DNA from: Ideonella sp.
Lineage (GTDB): Bacteria > Pseudomonadota > Gammaproteobacteria > Burkholderiales > Burkholderiaceae_C
Reading direction: 5' to 3'
NCBI GenBank assembly: GCA_015075165.1
Contig: JABTUY010000002.1
Location: forward strand, 682,001 to 746,000
DNA: 64,000 bases
This document shows positions 27,442 to 36,168 of this stretch, piece by piece; position 1 is the first letter of the stretch; every line of letters begins with the position of its first letter. Under the pieces are notes generated by a model, which saw only the letters and a program-made list of their open reading frames with translations, was not told the DNA's origin and did not search any database. The position numbers were made by a program, and so were the translations under genes.

Positions 27442-28437
27442 CTACACGAACTCATCGGCGGCACCGGTGGCCATCACGACCTGGCCTTCGTCGACCAGGC
27501 GGCGCACGGTCTTGAGCATCTCCTTCTGCTCCGACTCCACCTCCGACAGTCGCACCGGACCGCGCGAGTCCAGGTCTTCGCGCAGCGTCTCGGCGGCGCG
27601 CGTGGACATGTTCTTGAACACCCGCTCGCGCAGCTCGGGCGCGGCACCCTTCAGCGCGATCACCAGCGATTCGGACTGCACCTCCTTCAGCAGCGCCTGG
27701 ATGCCCTTGTCGTCGAGCTTGATCAGGTCGTCGAAGGTGAACATGCTGTCCATGATCTTCTGTGCCAGCTCGTTGTCGGCCTCGCGGATGTAGTCGAGCA
27801 CCGAGGTCTCGATCGCGTTGCCCAGCAGGTTGATGATCTCGGCGGCCGTCTTGGTGCCGCCGAGCGTCGGCTTGCGCAGCTTGTCGCCGCCGGCCAGCAC
27901 CTTGCTCATCACGTCGTTGAGATCCTTCAGCGCCGCCGGCTGGATGCCGTCGAGTGTAGCGATGCGCACCATCACCTCGTTGCGCTGGCGCTCGCCGAAG
28001 GCCTTGATCACCGCCGAGGCCTGCTCGGCGTCGAGGTGCACCAGCATCGCCGCCACGATCTGCGGGTGCTCGTGGCGCAGCAGCTCGGCCACCGCGGCGG
28101 CATCCATCCACTTCAGGCTCTCCAGGCCCGAGACATCGCTGCCTTGCATGATGCGGTCGATCAGCAGCTTGGCCTTCTCGTCGCCGAGCGCCTTGCGCAG
28201 CACGCTCCTCAGGTACTCGTCGCTGTCGGCCACCAGCATGTGCTGCGCCGACGCCTGGCTGCTGAACGCGCCCATCACCGCCTCGAGCCGGTCGTGCGGC
28301 ACCGCCTTCATCCTGGCGATGGCCTCGCCCAGGCGCTGCACCTCCTTCGGTGCGAGGTGCTTGAACACTTCAGCGGCCTGCTCCTCGCCGAGGGTCATCA
28401 GCAGGATGGCGGCGTCTTCGATGCCTTTGTCGTCCAT
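27442..28437 (-). CDS. fliG: Flagellar motor switch protein FliG
   Basis: A 331-residue rotor protein. The N-terminal domain binds FliF, the middle domain has the conserved EHPQ in [13 protein letters not shown], and the C-terminal torque helix carries charged residues ([34 protein letters not shown]) that meet MotA. Full length for the family. It starts 18 bases after the fliF stop on the same strand. Confidence 0.96.
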   Translation of the reverse strand: MDDKGIEDAAILLMTLGEEQAAEVFKHLAPKEVQRLGEAIARMKAVPHDRLEAVMGAFSSQASAQHMLVADSDEYLRSVLRKALGDEKAKLLIDRIMQGSDVSGLESLKWMDAAAVAELLRHEHPQIVAAMLVHLDAEQASAVIKAFGERQRNEVMVRIATLDGIQPAALKDLNDVMSKVLAGGDKLRKPTLGGTKTAAEIINLLGNAIETSVLDYIREADNELAQKIMDSMFTFDDLIKLDDKGIQALLKEVQSESLVIALKGAAPELRERVFKNMSTRAAETLREDLDSRGPVRLSEVESEQKEMLKTVRRLVDEGQVVMATGAADEFV

Positions 28438-28455
28438 GGTGCGCGCGCTGCGGCG

Positions 28456-30147
28456 TCAGGCTTCGTTGTGGACCCAGTCGCGCACGATGCTGGCCACCGC
28501 GGCCGGGTTCTGCCGCGCCAGTTCGCGCGCGTCGTGAAGTTGCTTCTCGGCCGCCGGTGGCGCCAGCGCGAGTGGCGCGGCCTGGCCCAGCTGCGGCTGC
28601 GGCACCGGGTCGGACACCACGGTGTCGAGCCGGCGGCCGGTCACGGTGCCGGCCGCCTTCAGCGCCGGCCGGATCACGCCCAGCACCACCAGCAGCGCCA
28701 CCAGCGCGAGCGCCGACGGCACCGCGGCGGCGCGCACCAGGTCGACCAGCCACGGCTGCTGCCACGGCGGCACGACCTCGGGTTTGGTCATCGGCTCGAC
28801 GCGGAACGGCGCATTGATCAGCTTGACCGAATCGCCGCGCTCCTTGTTGTAGCCGATGCTCTCCTGCACCAGCGCGGTGAGCTTCGCGATCTCGTCGCTC
28901 GACAGCGCAGTGCTGGTGGTCTTGCCCTTAGCGTCGGTGACGACGCGGTGGTTGACGACCACGGCGGTGTTGATGCGCTTGATCGTGCCGGTGGCGTTGC
29001 GCGTCACACGCACGGTCTTGTCGACCTCGTAGTTCACCACGTGGTCGCGCCGCGACGATCCATTGCCTGCGGCGGCGGCCGCGTGCAGCGGCGCCGAGGC
29101 GCCCGTCAGCGGCGCGGTGGCCGGCACCGGCGGCTGGTTGCTCAGCGCGCCGGGCACGCCCGACGGCGTGCTCGAAGCGCCGTTGCTCGATTCGGATGTC
29201 TGCTGGCTGCGCACCGTGGCCGGTGTATTGCCTTGGTTGGGCTTGAACAGCTCGTCGGTGGCCTCGCTCTGCGCGAAGTCGACCTCGGCGGTTACGGTGG
29301 CGCGCACGTTGTCGCGGCCGACGATCGGCTCGATGATGTCGATCACCCGCTTCTGGTAGCTCGATTCGATCTGCTGCACATACGACAGCTGCTGCGCGTC
29401 GAGACCGTTGGTTGGCCCTTCGTTGGCGCCCGACAACAACGCACCGCTGGCGTCGAGCACGCTCACCGCCTTCGGCGCCAGGTCGGACACCGAGGCCGAC
29501 ACCAGGTGCACGATGCCGGCGATCTGCGCGCGATCGAGCGTGCGCCCCGGGTGCAGCTGCACCAGTACCGAGGCGCTGGGTTTCTGCTGCTCACGAAAGA
29601 AGCCGTTCTGCTGCGGCAGCGCCAGGTGCACGCGCGCGCTCTGCACCGCCGCCAGCGCGCTGATCGAGCGCACCAATTCGCCTTCGAGCGCGCGCTGCCA
29701 GGTCACGCGTTCCTGGAACTGCGTCTGGCCGAAGCGGGCGTTGTCGAGCAACTCGAAGCCGCTGGTCGACCCCTTGGGCAGCCCGGCCTGCGCCAGCTTC
29801 AGGCGCACGTCGTGCACCTGATCGGCCGGCACCAGGATCGCGTTGCCGCCGTCGGCGTGCCGATACGGCACGTTCAGCTGCGACAGCTGCGCCAGGATCG
29901 CGCCGCCGTCCTTGTCGGACAGGTTGGCGTAGAGCACGCGGTAGTCGCCGCCCTTGCTCCACATCGCCAGCGCGGCAATCACCGCCGCCAGCGCGGCGAC
30001 GCCGAGCGTCAGCATCACCATCGCCTTGACCGGCACCGCGCTCAGGCGTGCCAGCCAGCCGTCGCTCGCGCCGCCGACCACGGGGCGGGCGACGGGCGGC
30101 ATGCCTTGGGGCAGGGCGGGGGTCAGTGCGTTGTCCATCGAATGCAT
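28456..30147 (-). CDS. fliF: Flagellar MS-ring protein FliF
   Basis: A 563-residue protein with an N-terminal membrane helix (VPVKAMVMLTLGVAALAAVI), a periplasmic YscJ/FliF ring-building region, a Ser/Thr/Pro-rich loop near residues 290-345, and a second membrane helix (VPSALALVALLVVLGV). The C-terminal tail VASIVRDWVHNEA binds FliG. The start is ATG 30147 or 30138; neither has a strong ribosome site. It is divergent from fliE with 133 bases between the starts, which must hold the promoters of both operons, though I could not place a convincing one. Confidence 0.94.
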   Translation of the reverse strand: MHSMDNALTPALPQGMPPVARPVVGGASDGWLARLSAVPVKAMVMLTLGVAALAAVIAALAMWSKGGDYRVLYANLSDKDGGAILAQLSQLNVPYRHADGGNAILVPADQVHDVRLKLAQAGLPKGSTSGFELLDNARFGQTQFQERVTWQRALEGELVRSISALAAVQSARVHLALPQQNGFFREQQKPSASVLVQLHPGRTLDRAQIAGIVHLVSASVSDLAPKAVSVLDASGALLSGANEGPTNGLDAQQLSYVQQIESSYQKRVIDIIEPIVGRDNVRATVTAEVDFAQSEATDELFKPNQGNTPATVRSQQTSESSNGASSTPSGVPGALSNQPPVPATAPLTGASAPLHAAAAAGNGSSRRDHVVNYEVDKTVRVTRNATGTIKRINTAVVVNHRVVTDAKGKTTSTALSSDEIAKLTALVQESIGYNKERGDSVKLINAPFRVEPMTKPEVVPPWQQPWLVDLVRAAAVPSALALVALLVVLGVIRPALKAAGTVTGRRLDTVVSDPVPQPQLGQAAPLALAPPAAEKQLHDARELARQNPAAVASIVRDWVHNEA

Positions 30148-30280
30148 TGTTCGGTGGCGATTGCAGCGTGTATGGGGTGAACAGCCCGGATTTCGGGTTT
30201 CAGTTCGTGCCACCGGCGGCCGACGCGCGTGCGTACAGTGCACACATCACGCTGGTTACAGGCCGGCCGGTGGACGCATC

Positions 30281-30607
30281 ATGAGAGTCGATCTGAAGCC
30301 CTTCGATTTCGCGCAAGCAGTGGCCCGCGCGGGGCTCAAACCCGACGGCACGCCGCTGGCCCGCGGCACGCAGCCGGTCGCCGGTGCGAGCTTTCAGAGC
30401 GCGATGACGCAGGCGCTCGGCTCGGTGAGCCGGACGCAGCAGCAGGCGCAGGCGCTGCAACGCGAACTTCAGCTGGACAACCCGGCGGTCAGCCTGGAGC
30501 AGACGATGATCGCGATGCAGAAGGCGCAGATCGGCTTCCAGGGTGTGCTCGCGGTGCGCAACCGGCTGGTGCAGGCGTACAGCGAGATCATGAACATGCA
30601 GGTCTGA
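30281..30607 (+). CDS. fliE: Flagellar hook-basal body protein FliE
   Basis: A 108-residue protein of standard FliE length. The helical body has SFQSAMTQALGSVSRTQQQA, and the C-terminus LEQTMIAMQKAQIGFQ-GVLAVRNRLVQAYSEIMNMQV is the typical MS-ring/rod adapter helix. It joins the FliF ring to the proximal rod. It is a single gene transcribed away from fliF, as is usual in this order. A short GC hairpin at 30643-30661 follows it. Confidence 0.95.
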   Translation: MRVDLKPFDFAQAVARAGLKPDGTPLARGTQPVAGASFQSAMTQALGSVSRTQQQAQALQRELQLDNPAVSLEQTMIAMQKAQIGFQGVLAVRNRLVQAYSEIMNMQV

Positions 30608-30682
30608 ACGCGCGCTCTGCGGCACCGGCGTGGCGGACGTGGGCGCGCCGTGCAGGCGCGCGGCTTGCGGATCCAGGCGGGG

Positions 30683-31258
30683 CTACGGGCAGCCCGGGTA
30701 GTCGGCGCTGCGGCCCTGCGGTGCACAGATGCCGGCGCGGCCCAGCGGCGTGACGTGCACGCGCAGTTGCTGCCCCTGTGCGGAGCTGAACTCGGCGGCC
30801 AGGCCGGCCGATGCAAGGGTGTCGCGGCCGTCGAAGGCGGCGCTGACTGCGCGGTCCATCGTCACGCCGGCGTACTGCTCGGCGCTGACCGTGTGCACCG
30901 TGCTGCCCGGCTGCGGGCGCCGGCAGTCGACATCGGGCACCGGGCCGACCGCCCAGCACCAGTCGGCGCCGGGCCTGAGCGTCACGTAGACCACACCGGC
31001 GCCGGCGCGCACGCTCTCGAGGCGGGCGTTGCCGAGATCGAGCGCGAGATCCTCGGCCGCACTGCGCAGCCGCGCGCGGGCCAGCGCCTCACCGAACGAC
31101 GGCAGCGCCACGCCCATCAATGCGGCCAGGATCGCCAGCGCGATCACGCACTCGATCAGCGTCACGCCGCGTGCCGCGCGCGCGCGCAGGCCAGCTGGCC
31201 GCGCGTGCGCGGCGACGACGCCGCGCAGCGTGCGCGACAGCGGTTGCCGCGGGTTCAT
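30683..31258 (-). CDS. FimT/GspH-type pseudopilin
   Basis: A 191-residue protein. A positively charged leader ends in the prepilin motif RG-VTLIECVIALAILAALMG, with Gly before the cut and Glu at mature position 5, followed by the GspH/FimT-like LRSAAEDLALDLGNARLESV. FimT proteins are minor type IV pilins. The ATG overlaps the stop of the pilin-like gene before it (ATGA at 31258), so the two are translationally coupled. It is the last gene of a unit that starts at fliS. Confidence 0.85.
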   Translation of the reverse strand: MNPRQPLSRTLRGVVAAHARPAGLRARAARGVTLIECVIALAILAALMGVALPSFGEALARARLRSAAEDLALDLGNARLESVRAGAGVVYVTLRPGADWCWAVGPVPDVDCRRPQPGSTVHTVSAEQYAGVTMDRAVSAAFDGRDTLASAGLAAEFSSAQGQQLRVHVTPLGRAGICAPQGRSADYPGCP

Positions 31259-31674
31259 CAACGGTTCCAGCAACGAGCCGAGGGCCCGTAGGCGATCACG
31301 CCGTGCGTCACGCGCAGCGTGATCTGCGCGCACTCCGGATCCTTCGACTGCTCGCCGGGCAGCGCGCTGGCCTGCACCTCGAAGCTGTCGGGGCTGTCGG
31401 AGAACATCGCGATGCGGTACAGGCCGCGCTCGCTGGTGTCGAGCGGCCGCTGGGCCAGTAGCGACAACTGCTGGGCGTAGGCCCCTTCGCGCTCGAAGCG
31501 CTGCGCCTGCGCGGACTGCACGCGCTCGAGCGCGGCCACCGCGTCGCCGCGGCTGGTGCGTTCGAGATAGCCTTGGTACGACGGCAGCGCCAACGCGGCC
31601 GTGACGCTGCCCATCAGGCAGGCGGCGCACAGATCGATCAGGATGGATCCGCGCTGGGTCGTTCGCCGCTTCAT
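31258..31674 (-). CDS. Type IV pilin-like protein with Asp at mature position 5
   Basis: A 138-residue protein with a short leader MKRRTTQRG, a hydrophobic helix (SILIDLCAACLMGSVTAALA) and PSYQGYLERTSRGDA, the PilE-like turn. A C-terminal Cys pair (DPECAQ; ARCWNR) is typical of the pilin D-region. Mature position 5 is Asp, whereas nearly all pilins have Glu. The start overlaps the ycgR stop by four bases and its end overlaps the fimT-like start. It therefore sits inside a flagellar late operon, away from other pilus genes. Confidence 0.8.
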   Translation of the reverse strand: MKRRTTQRGSILIDLCAACLMGSVTAALALPSYQGYLERTSRGDAVAALERVQSAQAQRFEREGAYAQQLSLLAQRPLDTSERGLYRIAMFSDSPDSFEVQASALPGEQSKDPECAQITLRVTHGVIAYGPSARCWNR

Positions 31675-32456
31675 GACTGCACGCTGCCGGGGTTGCGATC
31701 GATTTGCAGAAGGCGCCTGCGCTTCTGTGTCTGGTCAATGTATCGTTGCAGTGCACGCTGGGCCGATGGCTGCACGTGCATGAATTCACAACCGATTCGC
31801 GACCCCCGTGACGGCACTTGGATGGCCGTGACATGGTGCAACCGCAGGTCGGAATCGAAGCGCGTGTCAGCGTCGAGCTCGATGCGCACGTGACGAATCT
31901 CGACCCCCGCGTTCATGGGGGGCACGTCGGCCGGCAGCAGCAGCGCGCAGCCGCCGATCGACACGTCGAGCACGCGCAGGCCCAGTTGCATCTCGGGCAT
32001 CGACGGGTGCCGCAGCAGCGCGGTGGGCGCGCTGCCGCCGAGCGTGCGCACGCGGTAGCTGCCGCGCCGCTGGAAGCGATACATCTCGCGCGGCAGTCTG
32101 GCGCGCAGCGCGCAACCGGTGGTGCCGCGCACCAGCACGAGCTGCTCCACGTCGAACTGCAGCTTCACGGCGTCGAGGTACGCCACGCAGGTGGCATCGC
32201 CGTGCTCGAGCAGCGCCTGCAACTGCGGGCTGTCGGGATCGACGCTGAAGGCGATGTGCTGCGCGGCAGCATCGACCGCCCACATCACGCTGGTGACCGG
32301 CATCGCATCGGGGCCCGACAGGACCACCGGCGTGGCGTCGTTGGCCAGTTGATGCAACAGCGCGACGATCTCGCGCGGATGCCGCACGCGAAACTCGGCG
32401 TAGGGGTCGACACCGCCGAGGGCGTCGAGCGCGGCAGGCTGGGTGAGCTCGGTCAT
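31671..32456 (-). CDS. ycgR: Flagellar brake protein YcgR (PilZ domain, c-di-GMP receptor)
   Basis: A 261-residue protein with an N-terminal YcgR domain and a C-terminal PilZ domain. The c-di-GMP signature is complete: QRRGSYRVR gives the RxxxR element and LDVSIGGCALLL gives DxSxxG. On binding c-di-GMP, YcgR contacts FliG and MotA and slows the motor. The gene follows fliT by 17 bases and overlaps the pilin-like gene, so the brake and the pilin-like proteins would be made together from the fliS promoter. Confidence 0.92.
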   Translation of the reverse strand: MTELTQPAALDALGGVDPYAEFRVRHPREIVALLHQLANDATPVVLSGPDAMPVTSVMWAVDAAAQHIAFSVDPDSPQLQALLEHGDATCVAYLDAVKLQFDVEQLVLVRGTTGCALRARLPREMYRFQRRGSYRVRTLGGSAPTALLRHPSMPEMQLGLRVLDVSIGGCALLLPADVPPMNAGVEIRHVRIELDADTRFDSDLRLHHVTAIQVPSRGSRIGCEFMHVQPSAQRALQRYIDQTQKRRRLLQIDRNPGSVQS

Positions 32457-32473
32457 CGCCGCGCGCGGGGTTC

Positions 32474-32773
32474 TCAGTGCAGCGTGCGGCTCTTGCCGGC
32501 GAGCATCTGGTCGAGCTGGTCGAGCCAGGGCTCGGCCAGGTGGCGGATCTCGGCGTCGCGCAGCAGGATGCGCTGCATGATCTTCGTGCGCGCCTGCGCG
32601 TCGGCCGGCTGCAGCGTCTCGCCGCGCGCGGCCTGCTTGAGCTGGCTGATCAGCAAGCCGCACGCGCCCTCGAGCTTGACCACGAGGTTCCAGTCGCCCG
32701 CGCGGGCGGCGCTGAGCATGTCGGCACTGGCGCGTTCGATGGCCTCGTAGTAGCTGAGCAGCGAGCTGTTCAT
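32474..32773 (-). CDS. fliT: Flagellar chaperone FliT
   Basis: A 99-residue helical protein beginning MNSSLLSYYEAIERAS, with AARAGDWNLVVKLEGACG and QRILLRDAEIRHLAEPWL, the style of beta-proteobacterial FliT. FliT binds FliD before export and can bind FlhC. The ATG at 32773 has GGAG six bases upstream; ATGs at 32779 and 32806 are alternatives. It lies directly after fliS. Confidence 0.85.
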   Translation of the reverse strand: MNSSLLSYYEAIERASADMLSAARAGDWNLVVKLEGACGLLISQLKQAARGETLQPADAQARTKIMQRILLRDAEIRHLAEPWLDQLDQMLAGKSRTLH

Positions 32774-32813
32774 GGCCATCTCCGGTGTGTGGGGTGCGGC
32801 GTTCATCGGGTGA

Positions 32814-33239
32814 TCAATGCGTGTGGGTTTCGTGAGCCTGGGGCGCGATCGCGCGCCAGGCGTCGTGCAGCGGCTGTACCAGCGCCGCACACTCGGCGAG
32901 CATCGCGTCGTCGTTGCGCAGGTTGGCCTGAGTCAGGCGCACCACGAGGTAGCCGTACAGGTCGTGCAGGTCGCGCGCCAGCGTGCCGCCGTGGGTCAGG
33001 TCGAGCCCACCGCGCAGGCCTTCCTCGACGATGCGCACTGCGCGGCCGATGGCGCGGCCCTTGGCCTGGATGTCGCCGTTGCGCAGCGCGCCACGGGCGC
33101 GGCTGCACGAGGCGATGAACTCCTCGAACAGCAGCTCGACCAGTCGGTGCGGCGAGGCGCCGCTGACGGCGGTGTCGACCTGCACCGTCTGGTACAGGCC
33201 GGCGATCGAGCGCTGGTCGGGGCGGGGGCGGGCAAACAT
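32814..33239 (-). CDS. fliS: Flagellin export chaperone FliS
   Basis: A 141-residue four-helix protein with YQTVQVDTAVSGASPHRLVE near the N-terminus and IVEEGLRGGLD, then LHDLYGYLVVRLTQANLRND, all characteristic of FliS. It holds flagellin unfolded in the cytoplasm. A sigma-28 promoter lies 38 bases upstream of the start. It is the first gene of the fliS-fliT-ycgR-pilin-fimT unit. The C-terminus is His/Glu-rich. Confidence 0.94.
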   Translation of the reverse strand: MFARPRPDQRSIAGLYQTVQVDTAVSGASPHRLVELLFEEFIASCSRARGALRNGDIQAKGRAIGRAVRIVEEGLRGGLDLTHGGTLARDLHDLYGYLVVRLTQANLRNDDAMLAECAALVQPLHDAWRAIAPQAHETHTH

Positions 33240-33276
33240 GGTGCGCTTCCGATCGATGTCTTCGCGTGTGCCCTGG

Positions 33277-33304
33277 ATATCGGTTGCGCTGCGCGGCGAC
33301 TTGA
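33277..33304 (-). promoter_or_regulatory. Sigma-28 (FliA) promoter for fliS-fliT-ycgR-pilin-fimT
   Basis: On the minus strand, TCAAGTCG (33304-33297), 12 bases, then ACCGATAT (33284-33277). It agrees with the other late promoters of this window and with the FliA consensus TAAAGTTT/GCCGATAA. It lies about 38 bases before the fliS start. The rest of the 245-base fliS-fliD gap shows nothing else I can name. Confidence 0.75.
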
Positions 33305-33484
33305 GTGCGGTGCGCCCGCACCGCTGTCATCCCGCACGGCGCGGCGCGGGTGGTGGCGCCGCCCGGCGGGTGGCGAGGACAGCGGGCGTGCCAGGCGTGC
33401 TGGCACCGGTGTGCGGACGGCGCGGTCGCCGCCGGGCACCGGTCGATCGGGCGAGGGGCGCCGGCGCTCGCGCGTCGCGGCGGG

Positions 33485-34936
33485 TCAACGCGAGTTGCTG
33501 TTGTTCAGCACCGAGAGTTGCTGCGTCACGTACGTGGACAGGCTCTGCATCTGGGCCATCGTCGCGTCGAGCGCGGTGTACTGCCGCCGCAAGCGCTCCT
33601 CGGTCTGGACGGCACGCTGCTCGAGCTGCTCCTGCCGGTCCTGGTTGCGCGAGATGCTGTCGCGCAGGCCGTTCTGGCGGCCCGCCATGGCGCCGTCGGC
33701 GCCGAGCGCCTGGTCGGCCTGGGTGCGCAGCAGCGTGGCGAAGCCGTTGTTCGCCGGCACAGCGAGGTCGCTGTTGGAGAACAGCTTCTTCGTCTCGCCG
33801 ACGTTGGCCAGCGCGTTGTCGAGCTTGGTGCCGTTGAGCTTGATCGTGCCGTCTTGCTGCACGTCGAAGCCGATGTCGGCCAGGCGCGTGAACATCGTCG
33901 ACGCGCCGCTGGTGCCCGCCAGCGTGCTGCGCAGCATGCTGCGCAGGCCCACCGCGGCGCTATCGCCCTGCAGCGTGCCGGCGCTGCCGCTGCCGGCGTT
34001 GTACTTGGTCTGGGCGACGATCTCGTTGTTCAACGCGTTGTACGCGTCGACGAAGGTCTGCACCTTCTTGCGGATGGCCTCGGTGTCGGGCGCCGTGCTG
34101 ACCTGGATCGTGTCGGTGGTCACCTTCTTCAGCGTCAGCGTCATGCCGTCGACCACGTTGGCGAGCGTGTTGCTGGTCGAGCTCACCGGTGCGCCGTTGA
34201 TCAACGCCGATGCGTTGGCTGCGGCCAGCGCCTGCGCCATCGTGACCACGCCGACCGACGGGTCGTAGGCCAGCGCCGACAGTCCGGCGGTGTCGATGTT
34301 GTTGCCGTCGGCGTCGGTGGCGGTGATGCGAAACCCATTCGCGGCACCGGTGGCGCTGGAGTGGAACACCAGGCGTGCGCCGGAGGCATCGGTCAGCACC
34401 GCGGCGGTGATGCCGGCGTTGGCGGCATTGACCATGTCGCGCACCTCGGCCAGCGATCTGGCCGGTGGTCCCACCGTGAGGTCGATCGCGGTGGCCGTGG
34501 GGTTCGGCGTGAAGCTGTTGCCGGCGCCCCAGGTGCCGAGCTCGATGTGCAGCGTGCCTTCGCCCACCAGCGCGTCGGCCGAGGCGTAGGTCTGCGAGAT
34601 GTTCGACTGCGCGCGCGCCAACGCGGTCACTTGCACGCTGAAACCGCCCGGCTTGTTGTTGGCGTCGGTGGTCACGGCGACGGCGGCCGCGTCGCTCGAC
34701 GTGCCCGTGGTCTGGTTCCAGGTGGCGGGCGTGGCCAGCGCGGCGGCGGCGTCGCGCAGCGCCGACAGGTTGGACTGCAGCTTGCCGAACGCCGACAGCT
34801 TGGTCTGCATCGACGACACCTGCTTCTGCAGGTTGGCGATCGGCTGGCGCTCGATCGCCATCAGCTGCGTGACGATGCCGTTGACGTCCAGGCCGCTGCC
34901 GATGCCCGGTGAGGAGATGCTGGCGGTGGTCGACAT
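33485..34936 (-). CDS. fliD: Flagellar cap protein FliD
   Basis: A 483-residue protein. The N-terminal ISSPGIGSGLDVNGIVTQLM and C-terminal LRRQYTALDATMAQMQSLST helices are the conserved D0 parts, and the middle is variable. FliD caps the filament and folds incoming flagellin. The ATG at 34936 has AAAGAGGG upstream and its own sigma-28 promoter. The gene lies downstream of fliC on the same strand, with a hairpin terminator between. Confidence 0.94.
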   Translation of the reverse strand: MSTTASISSPGIGSGLDVNGIVTQLMAIERQPIANLQKQVSSMQTKLSAFGKLQSNLSALRDAAAALATPATWNQTTGTSSDAAAVAVTTDANNKPGGFSVQVTALARAQSNISQTYASADALVGEGTLHIELGTWGAGNSFTPNPTATAIDLTVGPPARSLAEVRDMVNAANAGITAAVLTDASGARLVFHSSATGAANGFRITATDADGNNIDTAGLSALAYDPSVGVVTMAQALAAANASALINGAPVSSTSNTLANVVDGMTLTLKKVTTDTIQVSTAPDTEAIRKKVQTFVDAYNALNNEIVAQTKYNAGSGSAGTLQGDSAAVGLRSMLRSTLAGTSGASTMFTRLADIGFDVQQDGTIKLNGTKLDNALANVGETKKLFSNSDLAVPANNGFATLLRTQADQALGADGAMAGRQNGLRDSISRNQDRQEQLEQRAVQTEERLRRQYTALDATMAQMQSLSTYVTQQLSVLNNSNSR

Positions 34937-34961
34937 GGCGTTACCCTCTTTCGCTCTCGTC

Positions 34962-34988
34962 GTTTCGGCCGCCGTTGGCGGAACTTGA
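34962..34988 (-). promoter_or_regulatory. Sigma-28 promoter for fliD
   Basis: On the minus strand, TCAAGTTC (34988-34981), 11 bases, then GCCGAAAC (34969-34962). It is 26 bases before the fliD ATG. The -10 half departs from CCGATA at one key base, so this is the weakest of the five late promoters by sequence, but the -35 half is identical to that of fliC. Confidence 0.65.
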
Positions 34989-35003
34989 GTGAACAATGTC
35001 ACA

Positions 35004-35026
35004 CCCCGCTGCGTGAGGCAGCGGGG
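35004..35026 (-). terminator. Hairpin terminator after fliC
   Basis: Nine-base stem CCCCGCTGC (35004-35012) with GCAGCGGGG (35018-35026) and a five-base loop, 32 bases beyond the fliC stop. The following minus-strand bases are T-rich only in part (TGTGACATTGTT), so termination may be incomplete. Confidence 0.55.
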
Positions 35027-35057
35027 CGCGGGTCAGGCACGGCGGTTTCGGCGAGCG

Positions 35058-35864
35058 TCAGCTGCGCAGCAGCGTCAGCACCTGCTGCGGCAGCTGGTTG
35101 GCCTGCGCGACCATCGCCGAGCCGGCCTGCTGCAGGATCTGCGCGCGCGACAGGTTGGCGGTTTCGGCCGCGAAATCGGCGTCCATGATGCGGCCACGGG
35201 CGGCGCTCTGGTTCTCGGCGGTGATCTGCAGGTTGCTGATCGCGAAGCCGAAGCGGCTCATCGCAGCGCCGTAGGTGGCACGGTTGGTCGTGATGACGTC
35301 GAGCTTGGCGTCGAGCGCCGCCAGCGCGGTCGACGCGTTGGCGACGGTCGTCAGGTCGCCGGCTACGGTCGTGACCTGCGTGGTCGTGATCGTCAGCGTG
35401 TCGCCGTTGTTCGCACCGACCTGGAAGGTCTGCGCGCCGGCGTCGCTGCCGACGACGGCCTTGCCGTTGAACTTGGTCTGGCTGGCGATGCGCGTGATTT
35501 CCGCCGACAGCTGCTGATACTCGGTGTCGAGGTTGGCGCGGTCGCCGGTGCCGTTGGAGCCGTTCTGCGCCTGCACGGCGAGCTCACGCATGCGCTGCAG
35601 CACGTCGGTCATCGTGGCCAGCGCGCCTTCGGCCGTCTGCGCCAGCGAGATGCCGTCGTTGGCATTGCGGATCGCCACCGCGATGCCGCGGATCTGGGTG
35701 TTCATGCGGTCGGCGATCGCCAGGCCGGCGGCGTCGTCCTTGGCCGAGTTGACGCGCAGGCCCGAAGACAGGCGCTGCATCGACACGGCCAGCGAATCCT
35801 TCGAGGTCGTGAGGTTGCGCTGCGCATTCAGCGACTGCACGTTGGTGTTGATGGTCATCGACAT
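35058..35864 (-). CDS. fliC: Flagellin FliC
   Basis: A 268-residue short flagellin: N-terminal D0/D1 (TINTNVQSLNAQRNL; LSSGLRVNSAKDDAAGLAIA) and C-terminal D1/D0 (ISNLQITAENQSAARGRIMD; ANQLPQQVLTLLRS) are complete, joined by a central part of only about 80 residues. The outer D2/D3 domains are therefore minimal. The central part is rich in Thr and Ser (TLTITTTQVTTVAGD), which are possible O-glycosylation sites given the glycosyltransferase island next door. The ATG at 35864 has AAGGAG eight bases upstream. Transcribed from the sigma-28 promoter at 36018-36045. Confidence 0.96.
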   Translation of the reverse strand: MSMTINTNVQSLNAQRNLTTSKDSLAVSMQRLSSGLRVNSAKDDAAGLAIADRMNTQIRGIAVAIRNANDGISLAQTAEGALATMTDVLQRMRELAVQAQNGSNGTGDRANLDTEYQQLSAEITRIASQTKFNGKAVVGSDAGAQTFQVGANNGDTLTITTTQVTTVAGDLTTVANASTALAALDAKLDVITTNRATYGAAMSRFGFAISNLQITAENQSAARGRIMDADFAAETANLSRAQILQQAGSAMVAQANQLPQQVLTLLRS

Positions 35865-36017
35865 TTCTGACACTCCTTCAGGTTGAAACGAATCCGGCCT
35901 CTCGAGCCGCCGGGTTTGCCCGACGCCGGACGCCACCGTCGCCCCGGCGCCGTGGCGCCGAACGCTCCGGTCCGTCCAACCGGACCACGTCCCCCTTGCC
36001 GGGAGGCGTTGGTTGCC

Positions 36018-36045
36018 ATATCGGAGGTGACGAAATGGAACTTGA
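36018..36045 (-). promoter_or_regulatory. Sigma-28 promoter for fliC
   Basis: On the minus strand, TCAAGTTC (36045-36038), 12 bases, then TCCGATAT (36025-36018). It sits about 154 bases upstream of the flagellin ATG, so the transcript has a long leader. That leader contains GC-rich inverted repeats (35969-35974 with 35981-35986; 35946-35959). The rest of the 304-base gap 35865-36168 holds no gene and no clear promoter for the plus-strand glycosyltransferase. Confidence 0.75.
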
Positions 36046-36168
36046 GGGCGTTCCGGTCCCAGTTCGCCCGATCCATGCGTGAACGAATGCCGCAGTCGCG
36101 GCGAACTGCCGGCCGATCGCGGCGTTGTTCCGCTCGCTGCACGGTGGCAGCGCGGCACACGATCGGGC

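Noticed and set aside
26701-30180. 1159-codon plus-strand frame over fliH, fliG and fliF
   Set aside because: It is antisense to three certain flagellar genes.
30205-30230. TGGCACG on the minus strand between fliE and fliF as a sigma-54 promoter
   Set aside because: No TTGC at the required spacing follows, and the system is of the FlhDC type.
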